64,000 nucleotides of DNA from Algivirga pacifica. Lineage in GTDB: Bacteria > Bacteroidota > Bacteroidia > Cytophagales > Flammeovirgaceae. Position 1 is the first letter of the stretch. Each line of letters opens with the position of its first letter. The stretch covers positions 1-64,000 of the forward strand of contig NZ_BAABJX010000065.1 of the NCBI RefSeq assembly GCF_039543525.1. The letters are read 5' to 3'. This document shows positions 8,335 to 16,984 of this stretch, one piece after another. Made by a program: the position numbers and the translations under genes. The notes below the pieces were generated by a model, which worked only from the letters and a program-made list of their open reading frames with translations, was not told where the DNA came from and searched no databases.

Positions 8335-8365
8335 ATTAATAATTCTTCATTCTTCATTCTTCATT
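8335..8365 (+). repeat. Short ATTCTTC heptad array at the leuA start
   Basis: About three and a half ATTCTTC units end directly before the ATG at 8366. They are preceded by an inverse GAAGAATTATTAATGAAC stretch (about 8312-8330), so the spacer can form a hairpin just before the start codon and may hide the ribosome-binding site. Confidence 0.6.
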
Positions 8366-9895
8366 ATGAAAGCTATGCTGCGAAACGTTGAAATATTAGA
8401 TACCACCCTTCGTGACGGCGAACAAACTTCTGGGGTATCCTTTACAGAAACCGAGAAGCTGCAAATTGCACAAATGCTGCTTGGAGAGTTGAAGGTGGAC
8501 CGTATTGAGGTAGCCTCTGCCCGTGTCTCGGATGGGGAGTATCGCTCCGCTAAGAAGATCTTGGACTGGGCCAATGCACATGGCTATGGACATGCTGTTG
8601 AAATACTGGGCTTCGTCGATGGAGATATCTCCCTGAAATGGATTGATAATGCAGGAGGACAGGTCATTAACCTACTTTGCAAAGGCTCTAAAAAGCATTG
8701 TGAAAAACAACTGAAAAAGAGTCTGGAGGAGCACCTTGCTGACATTCAAAATACGGTAAGTATCGCACAGGAAATGGGCATTACCGTGAATGTTTATCTG
8801 GAAGATTGGTCCAATGGAATGAAAGACTCTCCAGAGTATGTCCTTGGAATGGTCCGTGCCTTGGAGCAGATGAAGGTCAACCGCATCATGTTACCCGATA
8901 CCTTGGGAATGCTTAATCACAAGCAAACCACTAAGTACTGTAGCATCATGACGGATAACTTCCCGAACGTGAAGTTTGACTTCCATGCCCACAACGACTA
9001 CGACCTTTCGGTAGCCAACGTATACTCTGCCTTGGAGTGTGGTTTTACAGGAGTGCATACCACCCTCAACGGGTTGGGAGAGCGTGCTGGTAACGTGCCA
9101 TTGTCCAGTGTGATCGGTATTGTCAAGGACCATTTGGCCTATGAAATGCAGGTGGACGAAACCAAGCTTTACAAGACCTGTAAATTGGTCGAGTCTTTTT
9201 CAGGATTGCGTATCCCTGCCAATAAGCCGTTGATTGGAGAGTTTGTCTTTACCCAAACCAGTGGCATCCATGCCGATGGGGACAACAAGGATAACCTCTA
9301 TCAAAATAGCATCAATCCAGAACGCTTTGGCAGAACTTATTCTTATGCCTTAGGTAAGATGAGTGGCAAAGCCAGCATCAAGAAAAATCTGGATGAGCTA
9401 GGGATTCAACTTAGTCCCGAAGAAATCAAAAAGGTAACGGCCAAGATTATTGAATTGGGTGATAAAAAGGAAAGTATTTCTAAAGAAGACCTTCCGTTTA
9501 TCATCAAGGATGTACTCGGTTCACAAATAGAGAATCCAACGATTCAGATCAAAAACTACTCCCTATCCGTAGCGCAAGGCTTGAAATCCATGGCGACGCT
9601 ATGTATAGAAGTCAACGGTAAGGATTATGAAAAAACGGCTGCCGGAGACGGACAGTACGATGCCTTTATGAACTCCCTTAATCTGATTTATGAAGAGCTA
9701 GGGAAAAAGCTTCCAAGACTGGTCGATTATGAGGTGCAAATTCCTCCCGGAGGAGAAACTGATGCCCTCGTAATTACGACGATCACTTGGGAGAATGGAA
9801 GACAGTTCAAAACCAGAGGACTGGACTCCGACCAAACCGTGGCAGCGATTAAGGCCACTATTAAAATGTTAAACATCATCGAAAATAATATATAG
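8366..9895 (+). CDS. leuA: 2-isopropylmalate synthase / citramalate synthase family enzyme
   Basis: The 509-residue protein has an HMGL-like TIM barrel (about residues 6-270) with DTTLRDGEQ, the metal-binding HAHND motif and the NGLGERAGN loop, then a linker and a C-terminal LeuA dimer/regulatory domain (about 385-507). The enzyme condenses acetyl-CoA with a 2-oxoacid: 2-oxoisovalerate for leucine synthesis, or pyruvate if it is a citramalate synthase feeding isoleucine. The leuCD/leuB neighbours serve both routes, so the substrate is not settled by context. There is no second copy in the window. The in-frame ATG at 8375 is an alternative start. Confidence 0.88.
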   Translation: MKAMLRNVEILDTTLRDGEQTSGVSFTETEKLQIAQMLLGELKVDRIEVASARVSDGEYRSAKKILDWANAHGYGHAVEILGFVDGDISLKWIDNAGGQVINLLCKGSKKHCEKQLKKSLEEHLADIQNTVSIAQEMGITVNVYLEDWSNGMKDSPEYVLGMVRALEQMKVNRIMLPDTLGMLNHKQTTKYCSIMTDNFPNVKFDFHAHNDYDLSVANVYSALECGFTGVHTTLNGLGERAGNVPLSSVIGIVKDHLAYEMQVDETKLYKTCKLVESFSGLRIPANKPLIGEFVFTQTSGIHADGDNKDNLYQNSINPERFGRTYSYALGKMSGKASIKKNLDELGIQLSPEEIKKVTAKIIELGDKKESISKEDLPFIIKDVLGSQIENPTIQIKNYSLSVAQGLKSMATLCIEVNGKDYEKTAAGDGQYDAFMNSLNLIYEELGKKLPRLVDYEVQIPPGGETDALVITTITWENGRQFKTRGLDSDQTVAAIKATIKMLNIIENNI

Positions 9896-9900
9896 ACAAT

Positions 9901-10956
9901 ATGAAATTCAAAATAGCAACACTTCCAGGCGACGGTATCGGACCAGAGATTGTAGATCAGGCGATCAAGGTAATGAAAGCTGTAGGAAAGAAATTTGATC
10001 ATGAGTTCGAATTCAACTTTGCCGTAACGGGTGCTGCAGCCATCGACGAGGTAGGCGAGCCTTACCCGGAAGCTACCCACAAAATCTGTTTGGAGTCTGA
10101 TGCGGTATTGTTCGGTGCTATCGGTGATCCAAAATATGACAATGATCCTTCTGCGAAAGTAAGACCAGAGCAAGGGTTGTTGAAAATGCGTAAGCAACTA
10201 GGACTATACGCTAACATCCGTCCAGTAACGACTTTCCCTTCTCTATTGCACAAGAGCCCTTTGAGAAAGGACATCGTTGAAGGTGCTGATTTCGTTGTAG
10301 TACGTGAGCTAACGGGTGGTATCTACTTTGGTGGAAAAGGTAGATCAGAAGACCTTAAATCAGCCTTCGATAACTGTGAGTATTCTACCGAAGAAGTAGA
10401 AAGAATCCTGAAGCTAGCGTATGACTACGCAGGCAAGCGTAACAAACGTCTAACGGTAGTAGACAAAGCGAACGTACTAGCTACTTCCCGTCTATGGAGA
10501 GAGGTTGCACAGCGTATGGAAAAAGACTACGAAAATATCGAAACGGACTATATGTTCGTAGATAACGCAGCTATGCAGTTGATCCAATGGCCTAAGAAAT
10601 TCGACGTGATGGTGACGGAGAATATGTTCGGTGATATCCTATCGGATGAGGCTTCTGTGATCACTGGATCATTAGGTCTACTTCCATCGGCATCTGTTGG
10701 AAAGGAGACTTCGGTATTCGAGCCAATTCACGGTTCATACCCACAAGCTGCAGGTAAAGACATCGCTAACCCAGTGGCTACGGTATTGTCTGCGGCTATG
10801 TTGCTAGAGTCTTTGGACCTATTGGAAGAAGCGAAAGCAGTACGTGACGTAGTCAACAGATCATTGGACCAAGATGTGGTAACAGAAGATATTGCTGGCG
10901 ATAAGAAAGCCTACAAGACGTCTGAAGTTGGAGATTGGTTGGCAGCTAACCTTTAA
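9901..10956 (+). CDS. leuB: 3-isopropylmalate dehydrogenase
   Basis: The 351-residue protein is a full-length beta-decarboxylating dehydrogenase with the GDGIGPEI start (residues 10-17), DKANVLATSRLWREV and the metal-binding NMFGDILSDEAS motif. It oxidises and decarboxylates 3-isopropylmalate with NAD+ to 2-oxoisocaproate. It starts five bases after the stop of the upstream synthase, so the two are coupled in one operon. A strong three-hairpin element follows 30 bases after the stop. Confidence 0.97.
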   Translation: MKFKIATLPGDGIGPEIVDQAIKVMKAVGKKFDHEFEFNFAVTGAAAIDEVGEPYPEATHKICLESDAVLFGAIGDPKYDNDPSAKVRPEQGLLKMRKQLGLYANIRPVTTFPSLLHKSPLRKDIVEGADFVVVRELTGGIYFGGKGRSEDLKSAFDNCEYSTEEVERILKLAYDYAGKRNKRLTVVDKANVLATSRLWREVAQRMEKDYENIETDYMFVDNAAMQLIQWPKKFDVMVTENMFGDILSDEASVITGSLGLLPSASVGKETSVFEPIHGSYPQAAGKDIANPVATVLSAAMLLESLDLLEEAKAVRDVVNRSLDQDVVTEDIAGDKKAYKTSEVGDWLAANL

Positions 10957-10986
10957 TTTCCATCTCCTCTAAATGGAAGAGAACTA

Positions 10987-11108
10987 GTCGTAAGCTCCTG
11001 CTTACGACTTAAAAGCGCTTTTATCGAGGCTCCAGCCTCGTATCGTTATAGTACTCGAGGCTGGAGCCTCGATAAAAGCGCTGGTAGGTCGTAGGAAAAT
11101 CCTACGAC
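10987..11108. terminator. Three-hairpin element between convergent leuB and the kinase gene
   Basis: There are three hairpins in a row: GTCGTAAGC with loop TCCT (10987-11008), a perfect 27-bp stem 11014-11040 / 11056-11082, and GTCGTAGGA with loop AAA (11088-11108). A degenerate copy of the GCCAATGGC palindrome follows at 11119-11150. The position between two gene 3' ends suits a bidirectional terminator. Related copies lie at 55250-55380 and 56665-56766, so this is a dispersed repeat family. Confidence 0.75.
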
Positions 11109-11151
11109 CAGTCTTTTTCCATAGGCTACGCCAATGGCACGGCCATACGGG

Positions 11152-12459
11152 CTATTTCAAAAGAATCTCAAAAACAGCACCTTCCTCAGGAGAATACAAA
11201 CGAAAATCCCACTGATGCTTCAACAAGATATCTCGACAAAGCGTCAGTCCAATCCCTTGCCCCGTAGGTTTTGAGCTATAAAAAGGAGTAAACAATTGTT
11301 GCTCTTCTTCTTTAGAAATACGCTTTCCGCTATTCCATATACTTAGTTTTCGGCTTTGAGGGTTCCATATCACTTTTAAGGCTCTTTGTTCCTGAACAGC
11401 ACTTTGTTCTATGGCTTCCATCGCATTTTTGAAGATGTTCATAAACATTTGTTCCAGTAGCAAATGATCTCCTTGAACAAGAATTTGATCCGATGGAATA
11501 TTGAAAGACAACACTATCCCTAAACTATCCAATTTGGGTTGATAGATGGTCACTAACTCCTTTAGTAGTTCTTTTAAATCTATGGTTTCCAAAGTAGCTT
11601 CTGGTAGCTTTACGACCTGAGCAAAATTAGCCATAAAAGTAGCCATGGATTGATTACGTCCCTGTACGACTTCCAATGCCTCCTGATAATCTTCTTGCAT
11701 TTCAGTATCCTTCAACACAAACTCTTTGAGCGTATCCAGGTAAGAGTTGACCGCTCCTACCGTATTGTTCACTTCATGGCTCATCATCCGAATTACTTTG
11801 CTGTAGGCTTGCTTTTCCTTTTGTGCATCCAAAAATGAACTGTCTTGGATTAGGATAAACTGCTGTGGAAACCCTCTAAAGATAAAACTGCTTTTTTGAC
11901 AACGATAGCGACGTCCCCCGGAACGAAGAATTTCCACTTCCTTATCTTTAGGCATATGGCTCAAACGTTGGAAGAAATCATTTTCAATAGCCCCCAACGA
12001 CTGTCCTACAAGCTTTTCCAAGGGCAACTCTACCATTTGTAAAGCTGCAGGGTTCACCTGTAACATCTGCTGATCATAGTCCAGGATAATAATTCCATTA
12101 GGAGACGCTTTGATCAAGTGCTCCAGAAAATATCCTTGTTCTTGCTGCTGTATACGTTCTTTCTGTAGTCGCTCAATGATCTTATTATAAATTACCGTCA
12201 GTCGATTGACCACTGGATGTGGACTAGGCAATAAGCGAGACTGAAAATCACTATGCTGTAATAGCTTAAGTGCATTGTTTAATTCCTTTAATGGACGATG
12301 GAAAAAATGCCACAAACGCCATTGCCAGATCACTACGATCACAGATACTACCTCTGCCAATAAAAAAGAATAGGGATAAGTCTCCCTAATCGGGAAAGTA
12401 ATTCCTAAAAGCGAGGCTACCATTAGCAAGGACAGTAAAAAATACTCAACTCTAAGCAT
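11152..12459 (-). CDS. NtrB-like sensor histidine kinase
   Basis: The 435-residue protein has two N-terminal membrane helices (about 5-22 and 30-47), a HAMP-like linker, a PAS domain (about 112-210), the H-box MMSHEVNNTVG with phosphoacceptor His228, and a HATPase domain (about 320-433; N-box NIFKNAMEA, G-box TGQGIGLTL). There is almost no periplasmic loop, so it may sense the membrane or the cytoplasm. It overlaps the upstream response-regulator gene by 8 bases and closes the export operon. Its partner should be that sigma-54-type regulator. Confidence 0.92.
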   Translation of the reverse strand: MLRVEYFLLSLLMVASLLGITFPIRETYPYSFLLAEVVSVIVVIWQWRLWHFFHRPLKELNNALKLLQHSDFQSRLLPSPHPVVNRLTVIYNKIIERLQKERIQQQEQGYFLEHLIKASPNGIIILDYDQQMLQVNPAALQMVELPLEKLVGQSLGAIENDFFQRLSHMPKDKEVEILRSGGRRYRCQKSSFIFRGFPQQFILIQDSSFLDAQKEKQAYSKVIRMMSHEVNNTVGAVNSYLDTLKEFVLKDTEMQEDYQEALEVVQGRNQSMATFMANFAQVVKLPEATLETIDLKELLKELVTIYQPKLDSLGIVLSFNIPSDQILVQGDHLLLEQMFMNIFKNAMEAIEQSAVQEQRALKVIWNPQSRKLSIWNSGKRISKEEEQQLFTPFYSSKPTGQGIGLTLCRDILLKHQWDFRLYSPEEGAVFEILLK

Positions 12460-13864
12460 CTGAAATATTATACTTTTCTATTTTACGATAAAGGGCATTT
12501 CTTGATATACCTAAAGACTTAGCGGCAGGGGCTATTTTGTAATGATTGGCCTCCAACGCTTGACGAACCATCCTCTCTTCCATTTGCTCTAACGTATGGC
12601 CCTCTTGTACCTGAACAGGAGCTTCTACTTCCCCTTGAAAGGCATTGATGTAAGTAGGGTTTTGCTGAAAATCTGCTATCTGTAGCTCTTCTGCTGTCGT
12701 CATCAGCACAGTACTTTCCACCCAGTTTTTCAGTTCACGGATATTTCCTTTCAGCGGTTGCTCCTGCAACCATTGCATGGCCTCTTTAGCGATTTGTCGG
12801 TTACCTAACCCATAACTTTTCGTCAGTTCATCCAGGAAATGCTGCGCCAGTAACGGAATGTCTTTTTTACGCTCCCTTAATGAAGGAAGGTAAATAGTGA
12901 TCAGGTTAATTCGGAAAAATAAATCTTCCCGAAACTTTCCTTCTTGCACTAACTCCGGTAATACCTTGTTGGTCGCAGAGATCACCCGAAAGTCGGCTGA
13001 CTGAGGAGTACTACTCCCTAGCACTTCAAACTTTCGTTCCTGCAATACCCTTAAGAGTTTCACCTGACTCGACAAGTCTAACTCCCCCATTTCATCTAGA
13101 AATATACTGCCTTTGTGTGCCAGCGCAAAGCGCCCCTCTCGATCGGCATGAGCTCCCGTAAATGCTCCTTTTTTATGACCAAACATTTCGCTTTCAAAAA
13201 GACTTTGAGAGATTCCCCCAAGGTTCACCTTCACAAAGTTTTCGTCCCTTCGTCGGCTGTTCTGATGAATCGCTTCAGCAATCAACTCTTTTCCTGTTCC
13301 GCTCTCCCCCATGATCAATACCGGCGCATCGGTTTGTGCTACACGCCCTATGGTTTGCAACACCTCCAACAACTTGGGATCTTGCCCTATAATCGCCTTG
13401 AAGTCACATTGCTCCTCCAACTTTTTACGCTCCTGACTAGGAGTATACTTCGTTTTGGGAGACACTTTTTGCTTTAGCGTAATGGCTGTATTTACGGCTT
13501 CCAACAAATGCGTATTATCCCAAGGTTTACTGATAAAATCAGCGGCTCCTCTCTTCATCCCTTCAATGGCGAGTTCCATCGTTCCCCAACCTGTTAATAA
13601 CACTACCGGTAGTTCTGGTTTCTTTTTCTTGATCGCCTCTAATGCCATTAAGCCTTCTTCTCCAGTAGTTTCTATTTTGAAGTTCATATCCAAAATAACA
13701 CAAGCAAAAGAGAACTCCTCTAAAACACCCATAGCCTCCGTTGGATGGGAGGCAAGGATAGGGTGAAACCCTTTTTGCTTAAAGAAGAAACCTAGCGATT
13801 TGCATACCGCTACATCATCATCAACAATCAATAAGAAAGGTTTAGGTTTTAGCATAGTCTCCAT
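12452..13864 (-). CDS. NtrC-type sigma-54-dependent response regulator
   Basis: From the ATG at 13864 the protein has 470 residues. It has a receiver domain (acidic pocket IVDDD, phosphoacceptor Asp59 in CVILDMNF), an AAA+ domain with Walker A GESGTGKE and the sigma-54-contacting GAFTGA loop, and a C-terminal Fis-type helix-turn-helix (APAAKSLGISRNALYRKIEK). It should activate a sigma-54 promoter once phosphorylated by the kinase encoded downstream. The frame extends 22 codons upstream into the permease gene, but the ATG one base after that gene's stop is the likelier start. The logical target is the export operon itself. Confidence 0.93.
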   Translation of the reverse strand: METMLKPKPFLLIVDDDVAVCKSLGFFFKQKGFHPILASHPTEAMGVLEEFSFACVILDMNFKIETTGEEGLMALEAIKKKKPELPVVLLTGWGTMELAIEGMKRGAADFISKPWDNTHLLEAVNTAITLKQKVSPKTKYTPSQERKKLEEQCDFKAIIGQDPKLLEVLQTIGRVAQTDAPVLIMGESGTGKELIAEAIHQNSRRRDENFVKVNLGGISQSLFESEMFGHKKGAFTGAHADREGRFALAHKGSIFLDEMGELDLSSQVKLLRVLQERKFEVLGSSTPQSADFRVISATNKVLPELVQEGKFREDLFFRINLITIYLPSLRERKKDIPLLAQHFLDELTKSYGLGNRQIAKEAMQWLQEQPLKGNIRELKNWVESTVLMTTAEELQIADFQQNPTYINAFQGEVEAPVQVQEGHTLEQMEERMVRQALEANHYKIAPAAKSLGISRNALYRKIEKYNISDA

Positions 13865-13865
13865 G

Positions 13866-15050
13866 TTACAGTTCTTGCAATGCTTCCGTTGGTGTGATCG
13901 CAGAAGCCAATTTACTTGGGTACCATCCACAAAGGAAGGCGATCATTCCTACAAAACCACAAGATAATAAAGCTCCAATCAAATATTCTTCGTTGGTAAA
14001 ATTAAATACGCCTAGTAGCGGAAACTGTATCGCAAATATCCCTCCCAGTAAGATAGAAAGAACACAAAGCGCCCCTACTTCTATCAATATCTGCTTGCTG
14101 ATATCTCCCCGACTTGCCCCTAACGCTCTCCTTAACCCAATCTCACTTGTACGTAAACTGATGTTATACCACAATATACCATAGAGCCCCAAGGCAATAT
14201 TAATCACCAGAAAAAGACATACTACTGACATTAGCACCAAAGGCAAAATAATACTTTGGTTAGCACCATCCATCAGATCATCCCAATACTGTATATTAAA
14301 ACTAAGGTCTGGACACCTTTTTTCTAGTTCCTGTACGAGTTGAGCTTCTAGGATTCTAGGATCATTTTTGGTTTTGATAAAGAGGTACCCTTGTCTATAT
14401 ACTTCTTTATTATGAGGCCAGAAACACACATCCCCTGCCTCTTCAAACTCATGCTGTTTTTTATAGCCTTCAATAACTCCTACAATACGCATACGTACGG
14501 TTCCATCCGTATTCAACAGTTCCTTTTTATCATTCAGAAAAGGTTTAATTTTCTCGTATAGGATATCATTGACAATTCTGGCTTTTTTGTCATTATCAAA
14601 ATCACTCGCATTAAAATTTCGTCCAGAAATAAACTTAACTTCCATCAACTGGATCACTGTTGGGTTAAGGATTTGTCGGATATATTGCACTCTTTGTCCA
14701 TTTTCTAACTCGAATGATTCAGAGTTATAAGAAGAGCCGAAAGGAAAAGAGTCATCCATATCACTGAAACTTTCTACCTCGGAAAGAGATGAAAGATAGT
14801 GATCAATACTCTCGTAGTTTTTTTGGATTTCCTGATGGTAATTTTCTATTCCTGCCAACTTGGAGCCATCTACATTAAGCACCATAATATTATCTACTGT
14901 ATACCCTCTTTCTCTTTGATAGTTTTCTATTTGATCATACAGTAACGTAAACAGTAAAAACAGCATAAAGAAAGAAAATGCTAACTGTAACAGCATCATG
15001 GTATTTTTACCTTTCTTAGCCCATATCAACTTAAAGCTATGTTTTATCAT
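13866..15050 (-). CDS. MacB/FtsX-family ABC transporter permease (second of pair)
   Basis: The 394-residue protein has the MacB-type layout: one N-terminal membrane helix (about 18-40), a large periplasmic MacB_PCD-like domain (about 45-265), then three C-terminal helices with the FtsX-type segment RTSEIGLRRALGASRGDI. It lacks an ATPase domain, so it should use the ATPase encoded at 16290. It overlaps the upstream permease by 4 bases (ATGA type), showing translational coupling. With its partner it probably forms a heteromeric mechanotransmission transporter acting through TolC. Confidence 0.9.
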   Translation of the reverse strand: MIKHSFKLIWAKKGKNTMMLLQLAFSFFMLFLLFTLLYDQIENYQRERGYTVDNIMVLNVDGSKLAGIENYHQEIQKNYESIDHYLSSLSEVESFSDMDDSFPFGSSYNSESFELENGQRVQYIRQILNPTVIQLMEVKFISGRNFNASDFDNDKKARIVNDILYEKIKPFLNDKKELLNTDGTVRMRIVGVIEGYKKQHEFEEAGDVCFWPHNKEVYRQGYLFIKTKNDPRILEAQLVQELEKRCPDLSFNIQYWDDLMDGANQSIILPLVLMSVVCLFLVINIALGLYGILWYNISLRTSEIGLRRALGASRGDISKQILIEVGALCVLSILLGGIFAIQFPLLGVFNFTNEEYLIGALLSCGFVGMIAFLCGWYPSKLASAITPTEALQEL

Positions 15051-16285
15051 TGTTTGTCAGAGTTTAGGGAAGCGATAATTTCAAAACGAGCCATCTTAAG
15101 AGCCGGATAGGTCCCGGAAAGTACACTAAATAGTAAAGTGATTAATAGCCCGTATAGGAAAAGATTAAGGTTCATTTCAAGGTATTCATTGACACTCAGC
15201 AATTGATAGTAGTTGATCATTAAAATACCTAAGGCAGCCAATACAAACCCTATCATCCCCCCAAGCAAAGAGATAACCGTATTTTCCATCAACAATTGCT
15301 TTACCAATGACCAGGTAGAGGCTCCAAAAGCCTTTCGAATACCAATCTCTCCTGAGCGTTCCATCATTCGAGTGATATTGATATTGACCAAGTTAAAAGC
15401 AGGTAATGCCATAAATAGTAGAACAACGCCTATAATAATACTGTAAAAAGCCGTAGAGGATTGTATTCTGAAAAGGTTATTCAAAGGCACCTCTATATTC
15501 GTTAAGCACGTACCCGAAATACTTTCTTCCTTATTCTCTTTTGTAAGCGGTAAGGATGCAATCATCTGATGCACTTCTGCTCTACCTTCTTCCAATTTGG
15601 CCTTATCCTCAAAATAGAGTAATAGCGTATAACCCCCGAGATGTGGACTCATATTCCCACCCCAAGAAGGGAGTTTCGTCAGGGGAGAATATACATCTGC
15701 AAAAGAGTTAGACCGAAGACTATTCCCTTTTTTCACTACTCCACATACTGTAAAGTTTTGAGATTTGATCTTCACTTGCTTCCCCAAAGGATCTTCCGTT
15801 CCAAAAAGGATCGTCGCCAAGGCATCCGTAATCACAACGACCTTACTTTCCTGAATTACTTCTTCTGCTGTAAACAATCTCCCTTTAAGCAACTCAGGCT
15901 CAAATATTTCAAAGAAACTGGCATTTACTTCTTTTCGTTGGATCGTTTCTGTATGATGACCTGAATACAATTTTTCTTGCCCTATAAAGATATTCATCAG
16001 GGCCATTTTATCGGGTGTTTTCAACTTACTGAAATAGCGTTCATAAGCCTGGTAAGATATCCTAGAGGAGGAACGTCCATCCCCTTCTCTCGTGACTCTC
16101 AACTGTTCCAAAATTAGGACATGGTCCATCTTTTTCTCCATACCATAATTCCCATAGGTAGTATCCAATAATGAACCAACCACTAAAAGAACGGTTATCG
16201 TTAAGCTGATACCAAACAGCGTGATAAATGTGAAAAAAGGTTTCGCTTTTAAGGAGTGTAAAGCGAGTTTAATATAAGTGATCAT
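15047..16285 (-). CDS. MacB/FtsX-family ABC transporter permease (first of pair)
   Basis: The 412-residue protein has an N-terminal helix (about 15-38), a periplasmic domain (about 45-280) and three further helices around the conserved SGEIGIRKAFGAS segment (about 313-325), like its downstream neighbour. The two share layout but little sequence identity. It begins four bases after the ATPase gene ends. Substrates of such separated-domain systems in Bacteroidota are usually unknown; antibiotics, lipids and lipoproteins are all possible. Confidence 0.9.
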   Translation of the reverse strand: MITYIKLALHSLKAKPFFTFITLFGISLTITVLLVVGSLLDTTYGNYGMEKKMDHVLILEQLRVTREGDGRSSSRISYQAYERYFSKLKTPDKMALMNIFIGQEKLYSGHHTETIQRKEVNASFFEIFEPELLKGRLFTAEEVIQESKVVVITDALATILFGTEDPLGKQVKIKSQNFTVCGVVKKGNSLRSNSFADVYSPLTKLPSWGGNMSPHLGGYTLLLYFEDKAKLEEGRAEVHQMIASLPLTKENKEESISGTCLTNIEVPLNNLFRIQSSTAFYSIIIGVVLLFMALPAFNLVNINITRMMERSGEIGIRKAFGASTWSLVKQLLMENTVISLLGGMIGFVLAALGILMINYYQLLSVNEYLEMNLNLFLYGLLITLLFSVLSGTYPALKMARFEIIASLNSDKQ

Positions 16286-16289
16286 GGTT

Positions 16290-16976
16290 TTAATAGTCTA
16301 GTTTTGGGGCTTGTACCGATACTTGTTTTCCATCGAAAATACGAACAATACGATCCGTCATTTTTGCCTGTTGCTCGTCGTGTGTTACCATCACGATCGT
16401 CGTTCCTTCTTTGTTGAGGTTCATCAACAAGTGCATTACCTCTTCGCCCATCACAGAATCCAGGTTCCCCGTAGGCTCATCCGCAAATAAGATAGAGGGC
16501 TGCCCGACTATTGCTCTGGCAATAGCCACACGTTGACGCTGTCCCCCTGAGAGCTGAGAAGGAAGGTGACTCATACGATGGGATAACTCTACTTTTTCAA
16601 GGGCTTCCTCTACCCTATACTTTGCTTCTTTACTCCCGATTTTACGGTACATCAATGGCAATGCCACATTCTCTTTGACATTAAGATCATTGATCAAATG
16701 GAAACTCTGGAATACAAAGCCCAGATGTTGATTTCTAAATTTAGCCAGCTCCTTATCAGCGTATTGTGTAGGATCTATCCCATTAATCATAATACGTCCT
16801 TCCGTTGGACGATCTAATAACCCCATCATGCTCAACAAGGTACTTTTTCCACAACCGGAAGGTCCCATGATAGAAATAAATTCTCCTTTGTTTACTTCAA
16901 GGGATACATCATTCAAGGCCCAGGTTTCTATAGTTTTGGTCTTGAATACTTTCGATAGGTTTTGAACTTTAATCAT
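16290..16976 (-). CDS. ABC transporter ATPase, MacB/LolD type
   Basis: The 228-residue ATPase has Walker A GPSGCGKST (about residues 39-47), Q-loop region FVFQSFHLI, the signature LSGGQRQRVAIARA, Walker B ILFADEPTGNLD and the H-loop VTHD. Length and motifs match the stand-alone MacB/LolD ATPases. It energises the two downstream permeases. Eight bases separate it from tolC. Confidence 0.95.
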   Translation of the reverse strand: MIKVQNLSKVFKTKTIETWALNDVSLEVNKGEFISIMGPSGCGKSTLLSMMGLLDRPTEGRIMINGIDPTQYADKELAKFRNQHLGFVFQSFHLINDLNVKENVALPLMYRKIGSKEAKYRVEEALEKVELSHRMSHLPSQLSGGQRQRVAIARAIVGQPSILFADEPTGNLDSVMGEEVMHLLMNLNKEGTTIVMVTHDEQQAKMTDRIVRIFDGKQVSVQAPKLDY

Positions 16977-16984
16977 GTTATTTG

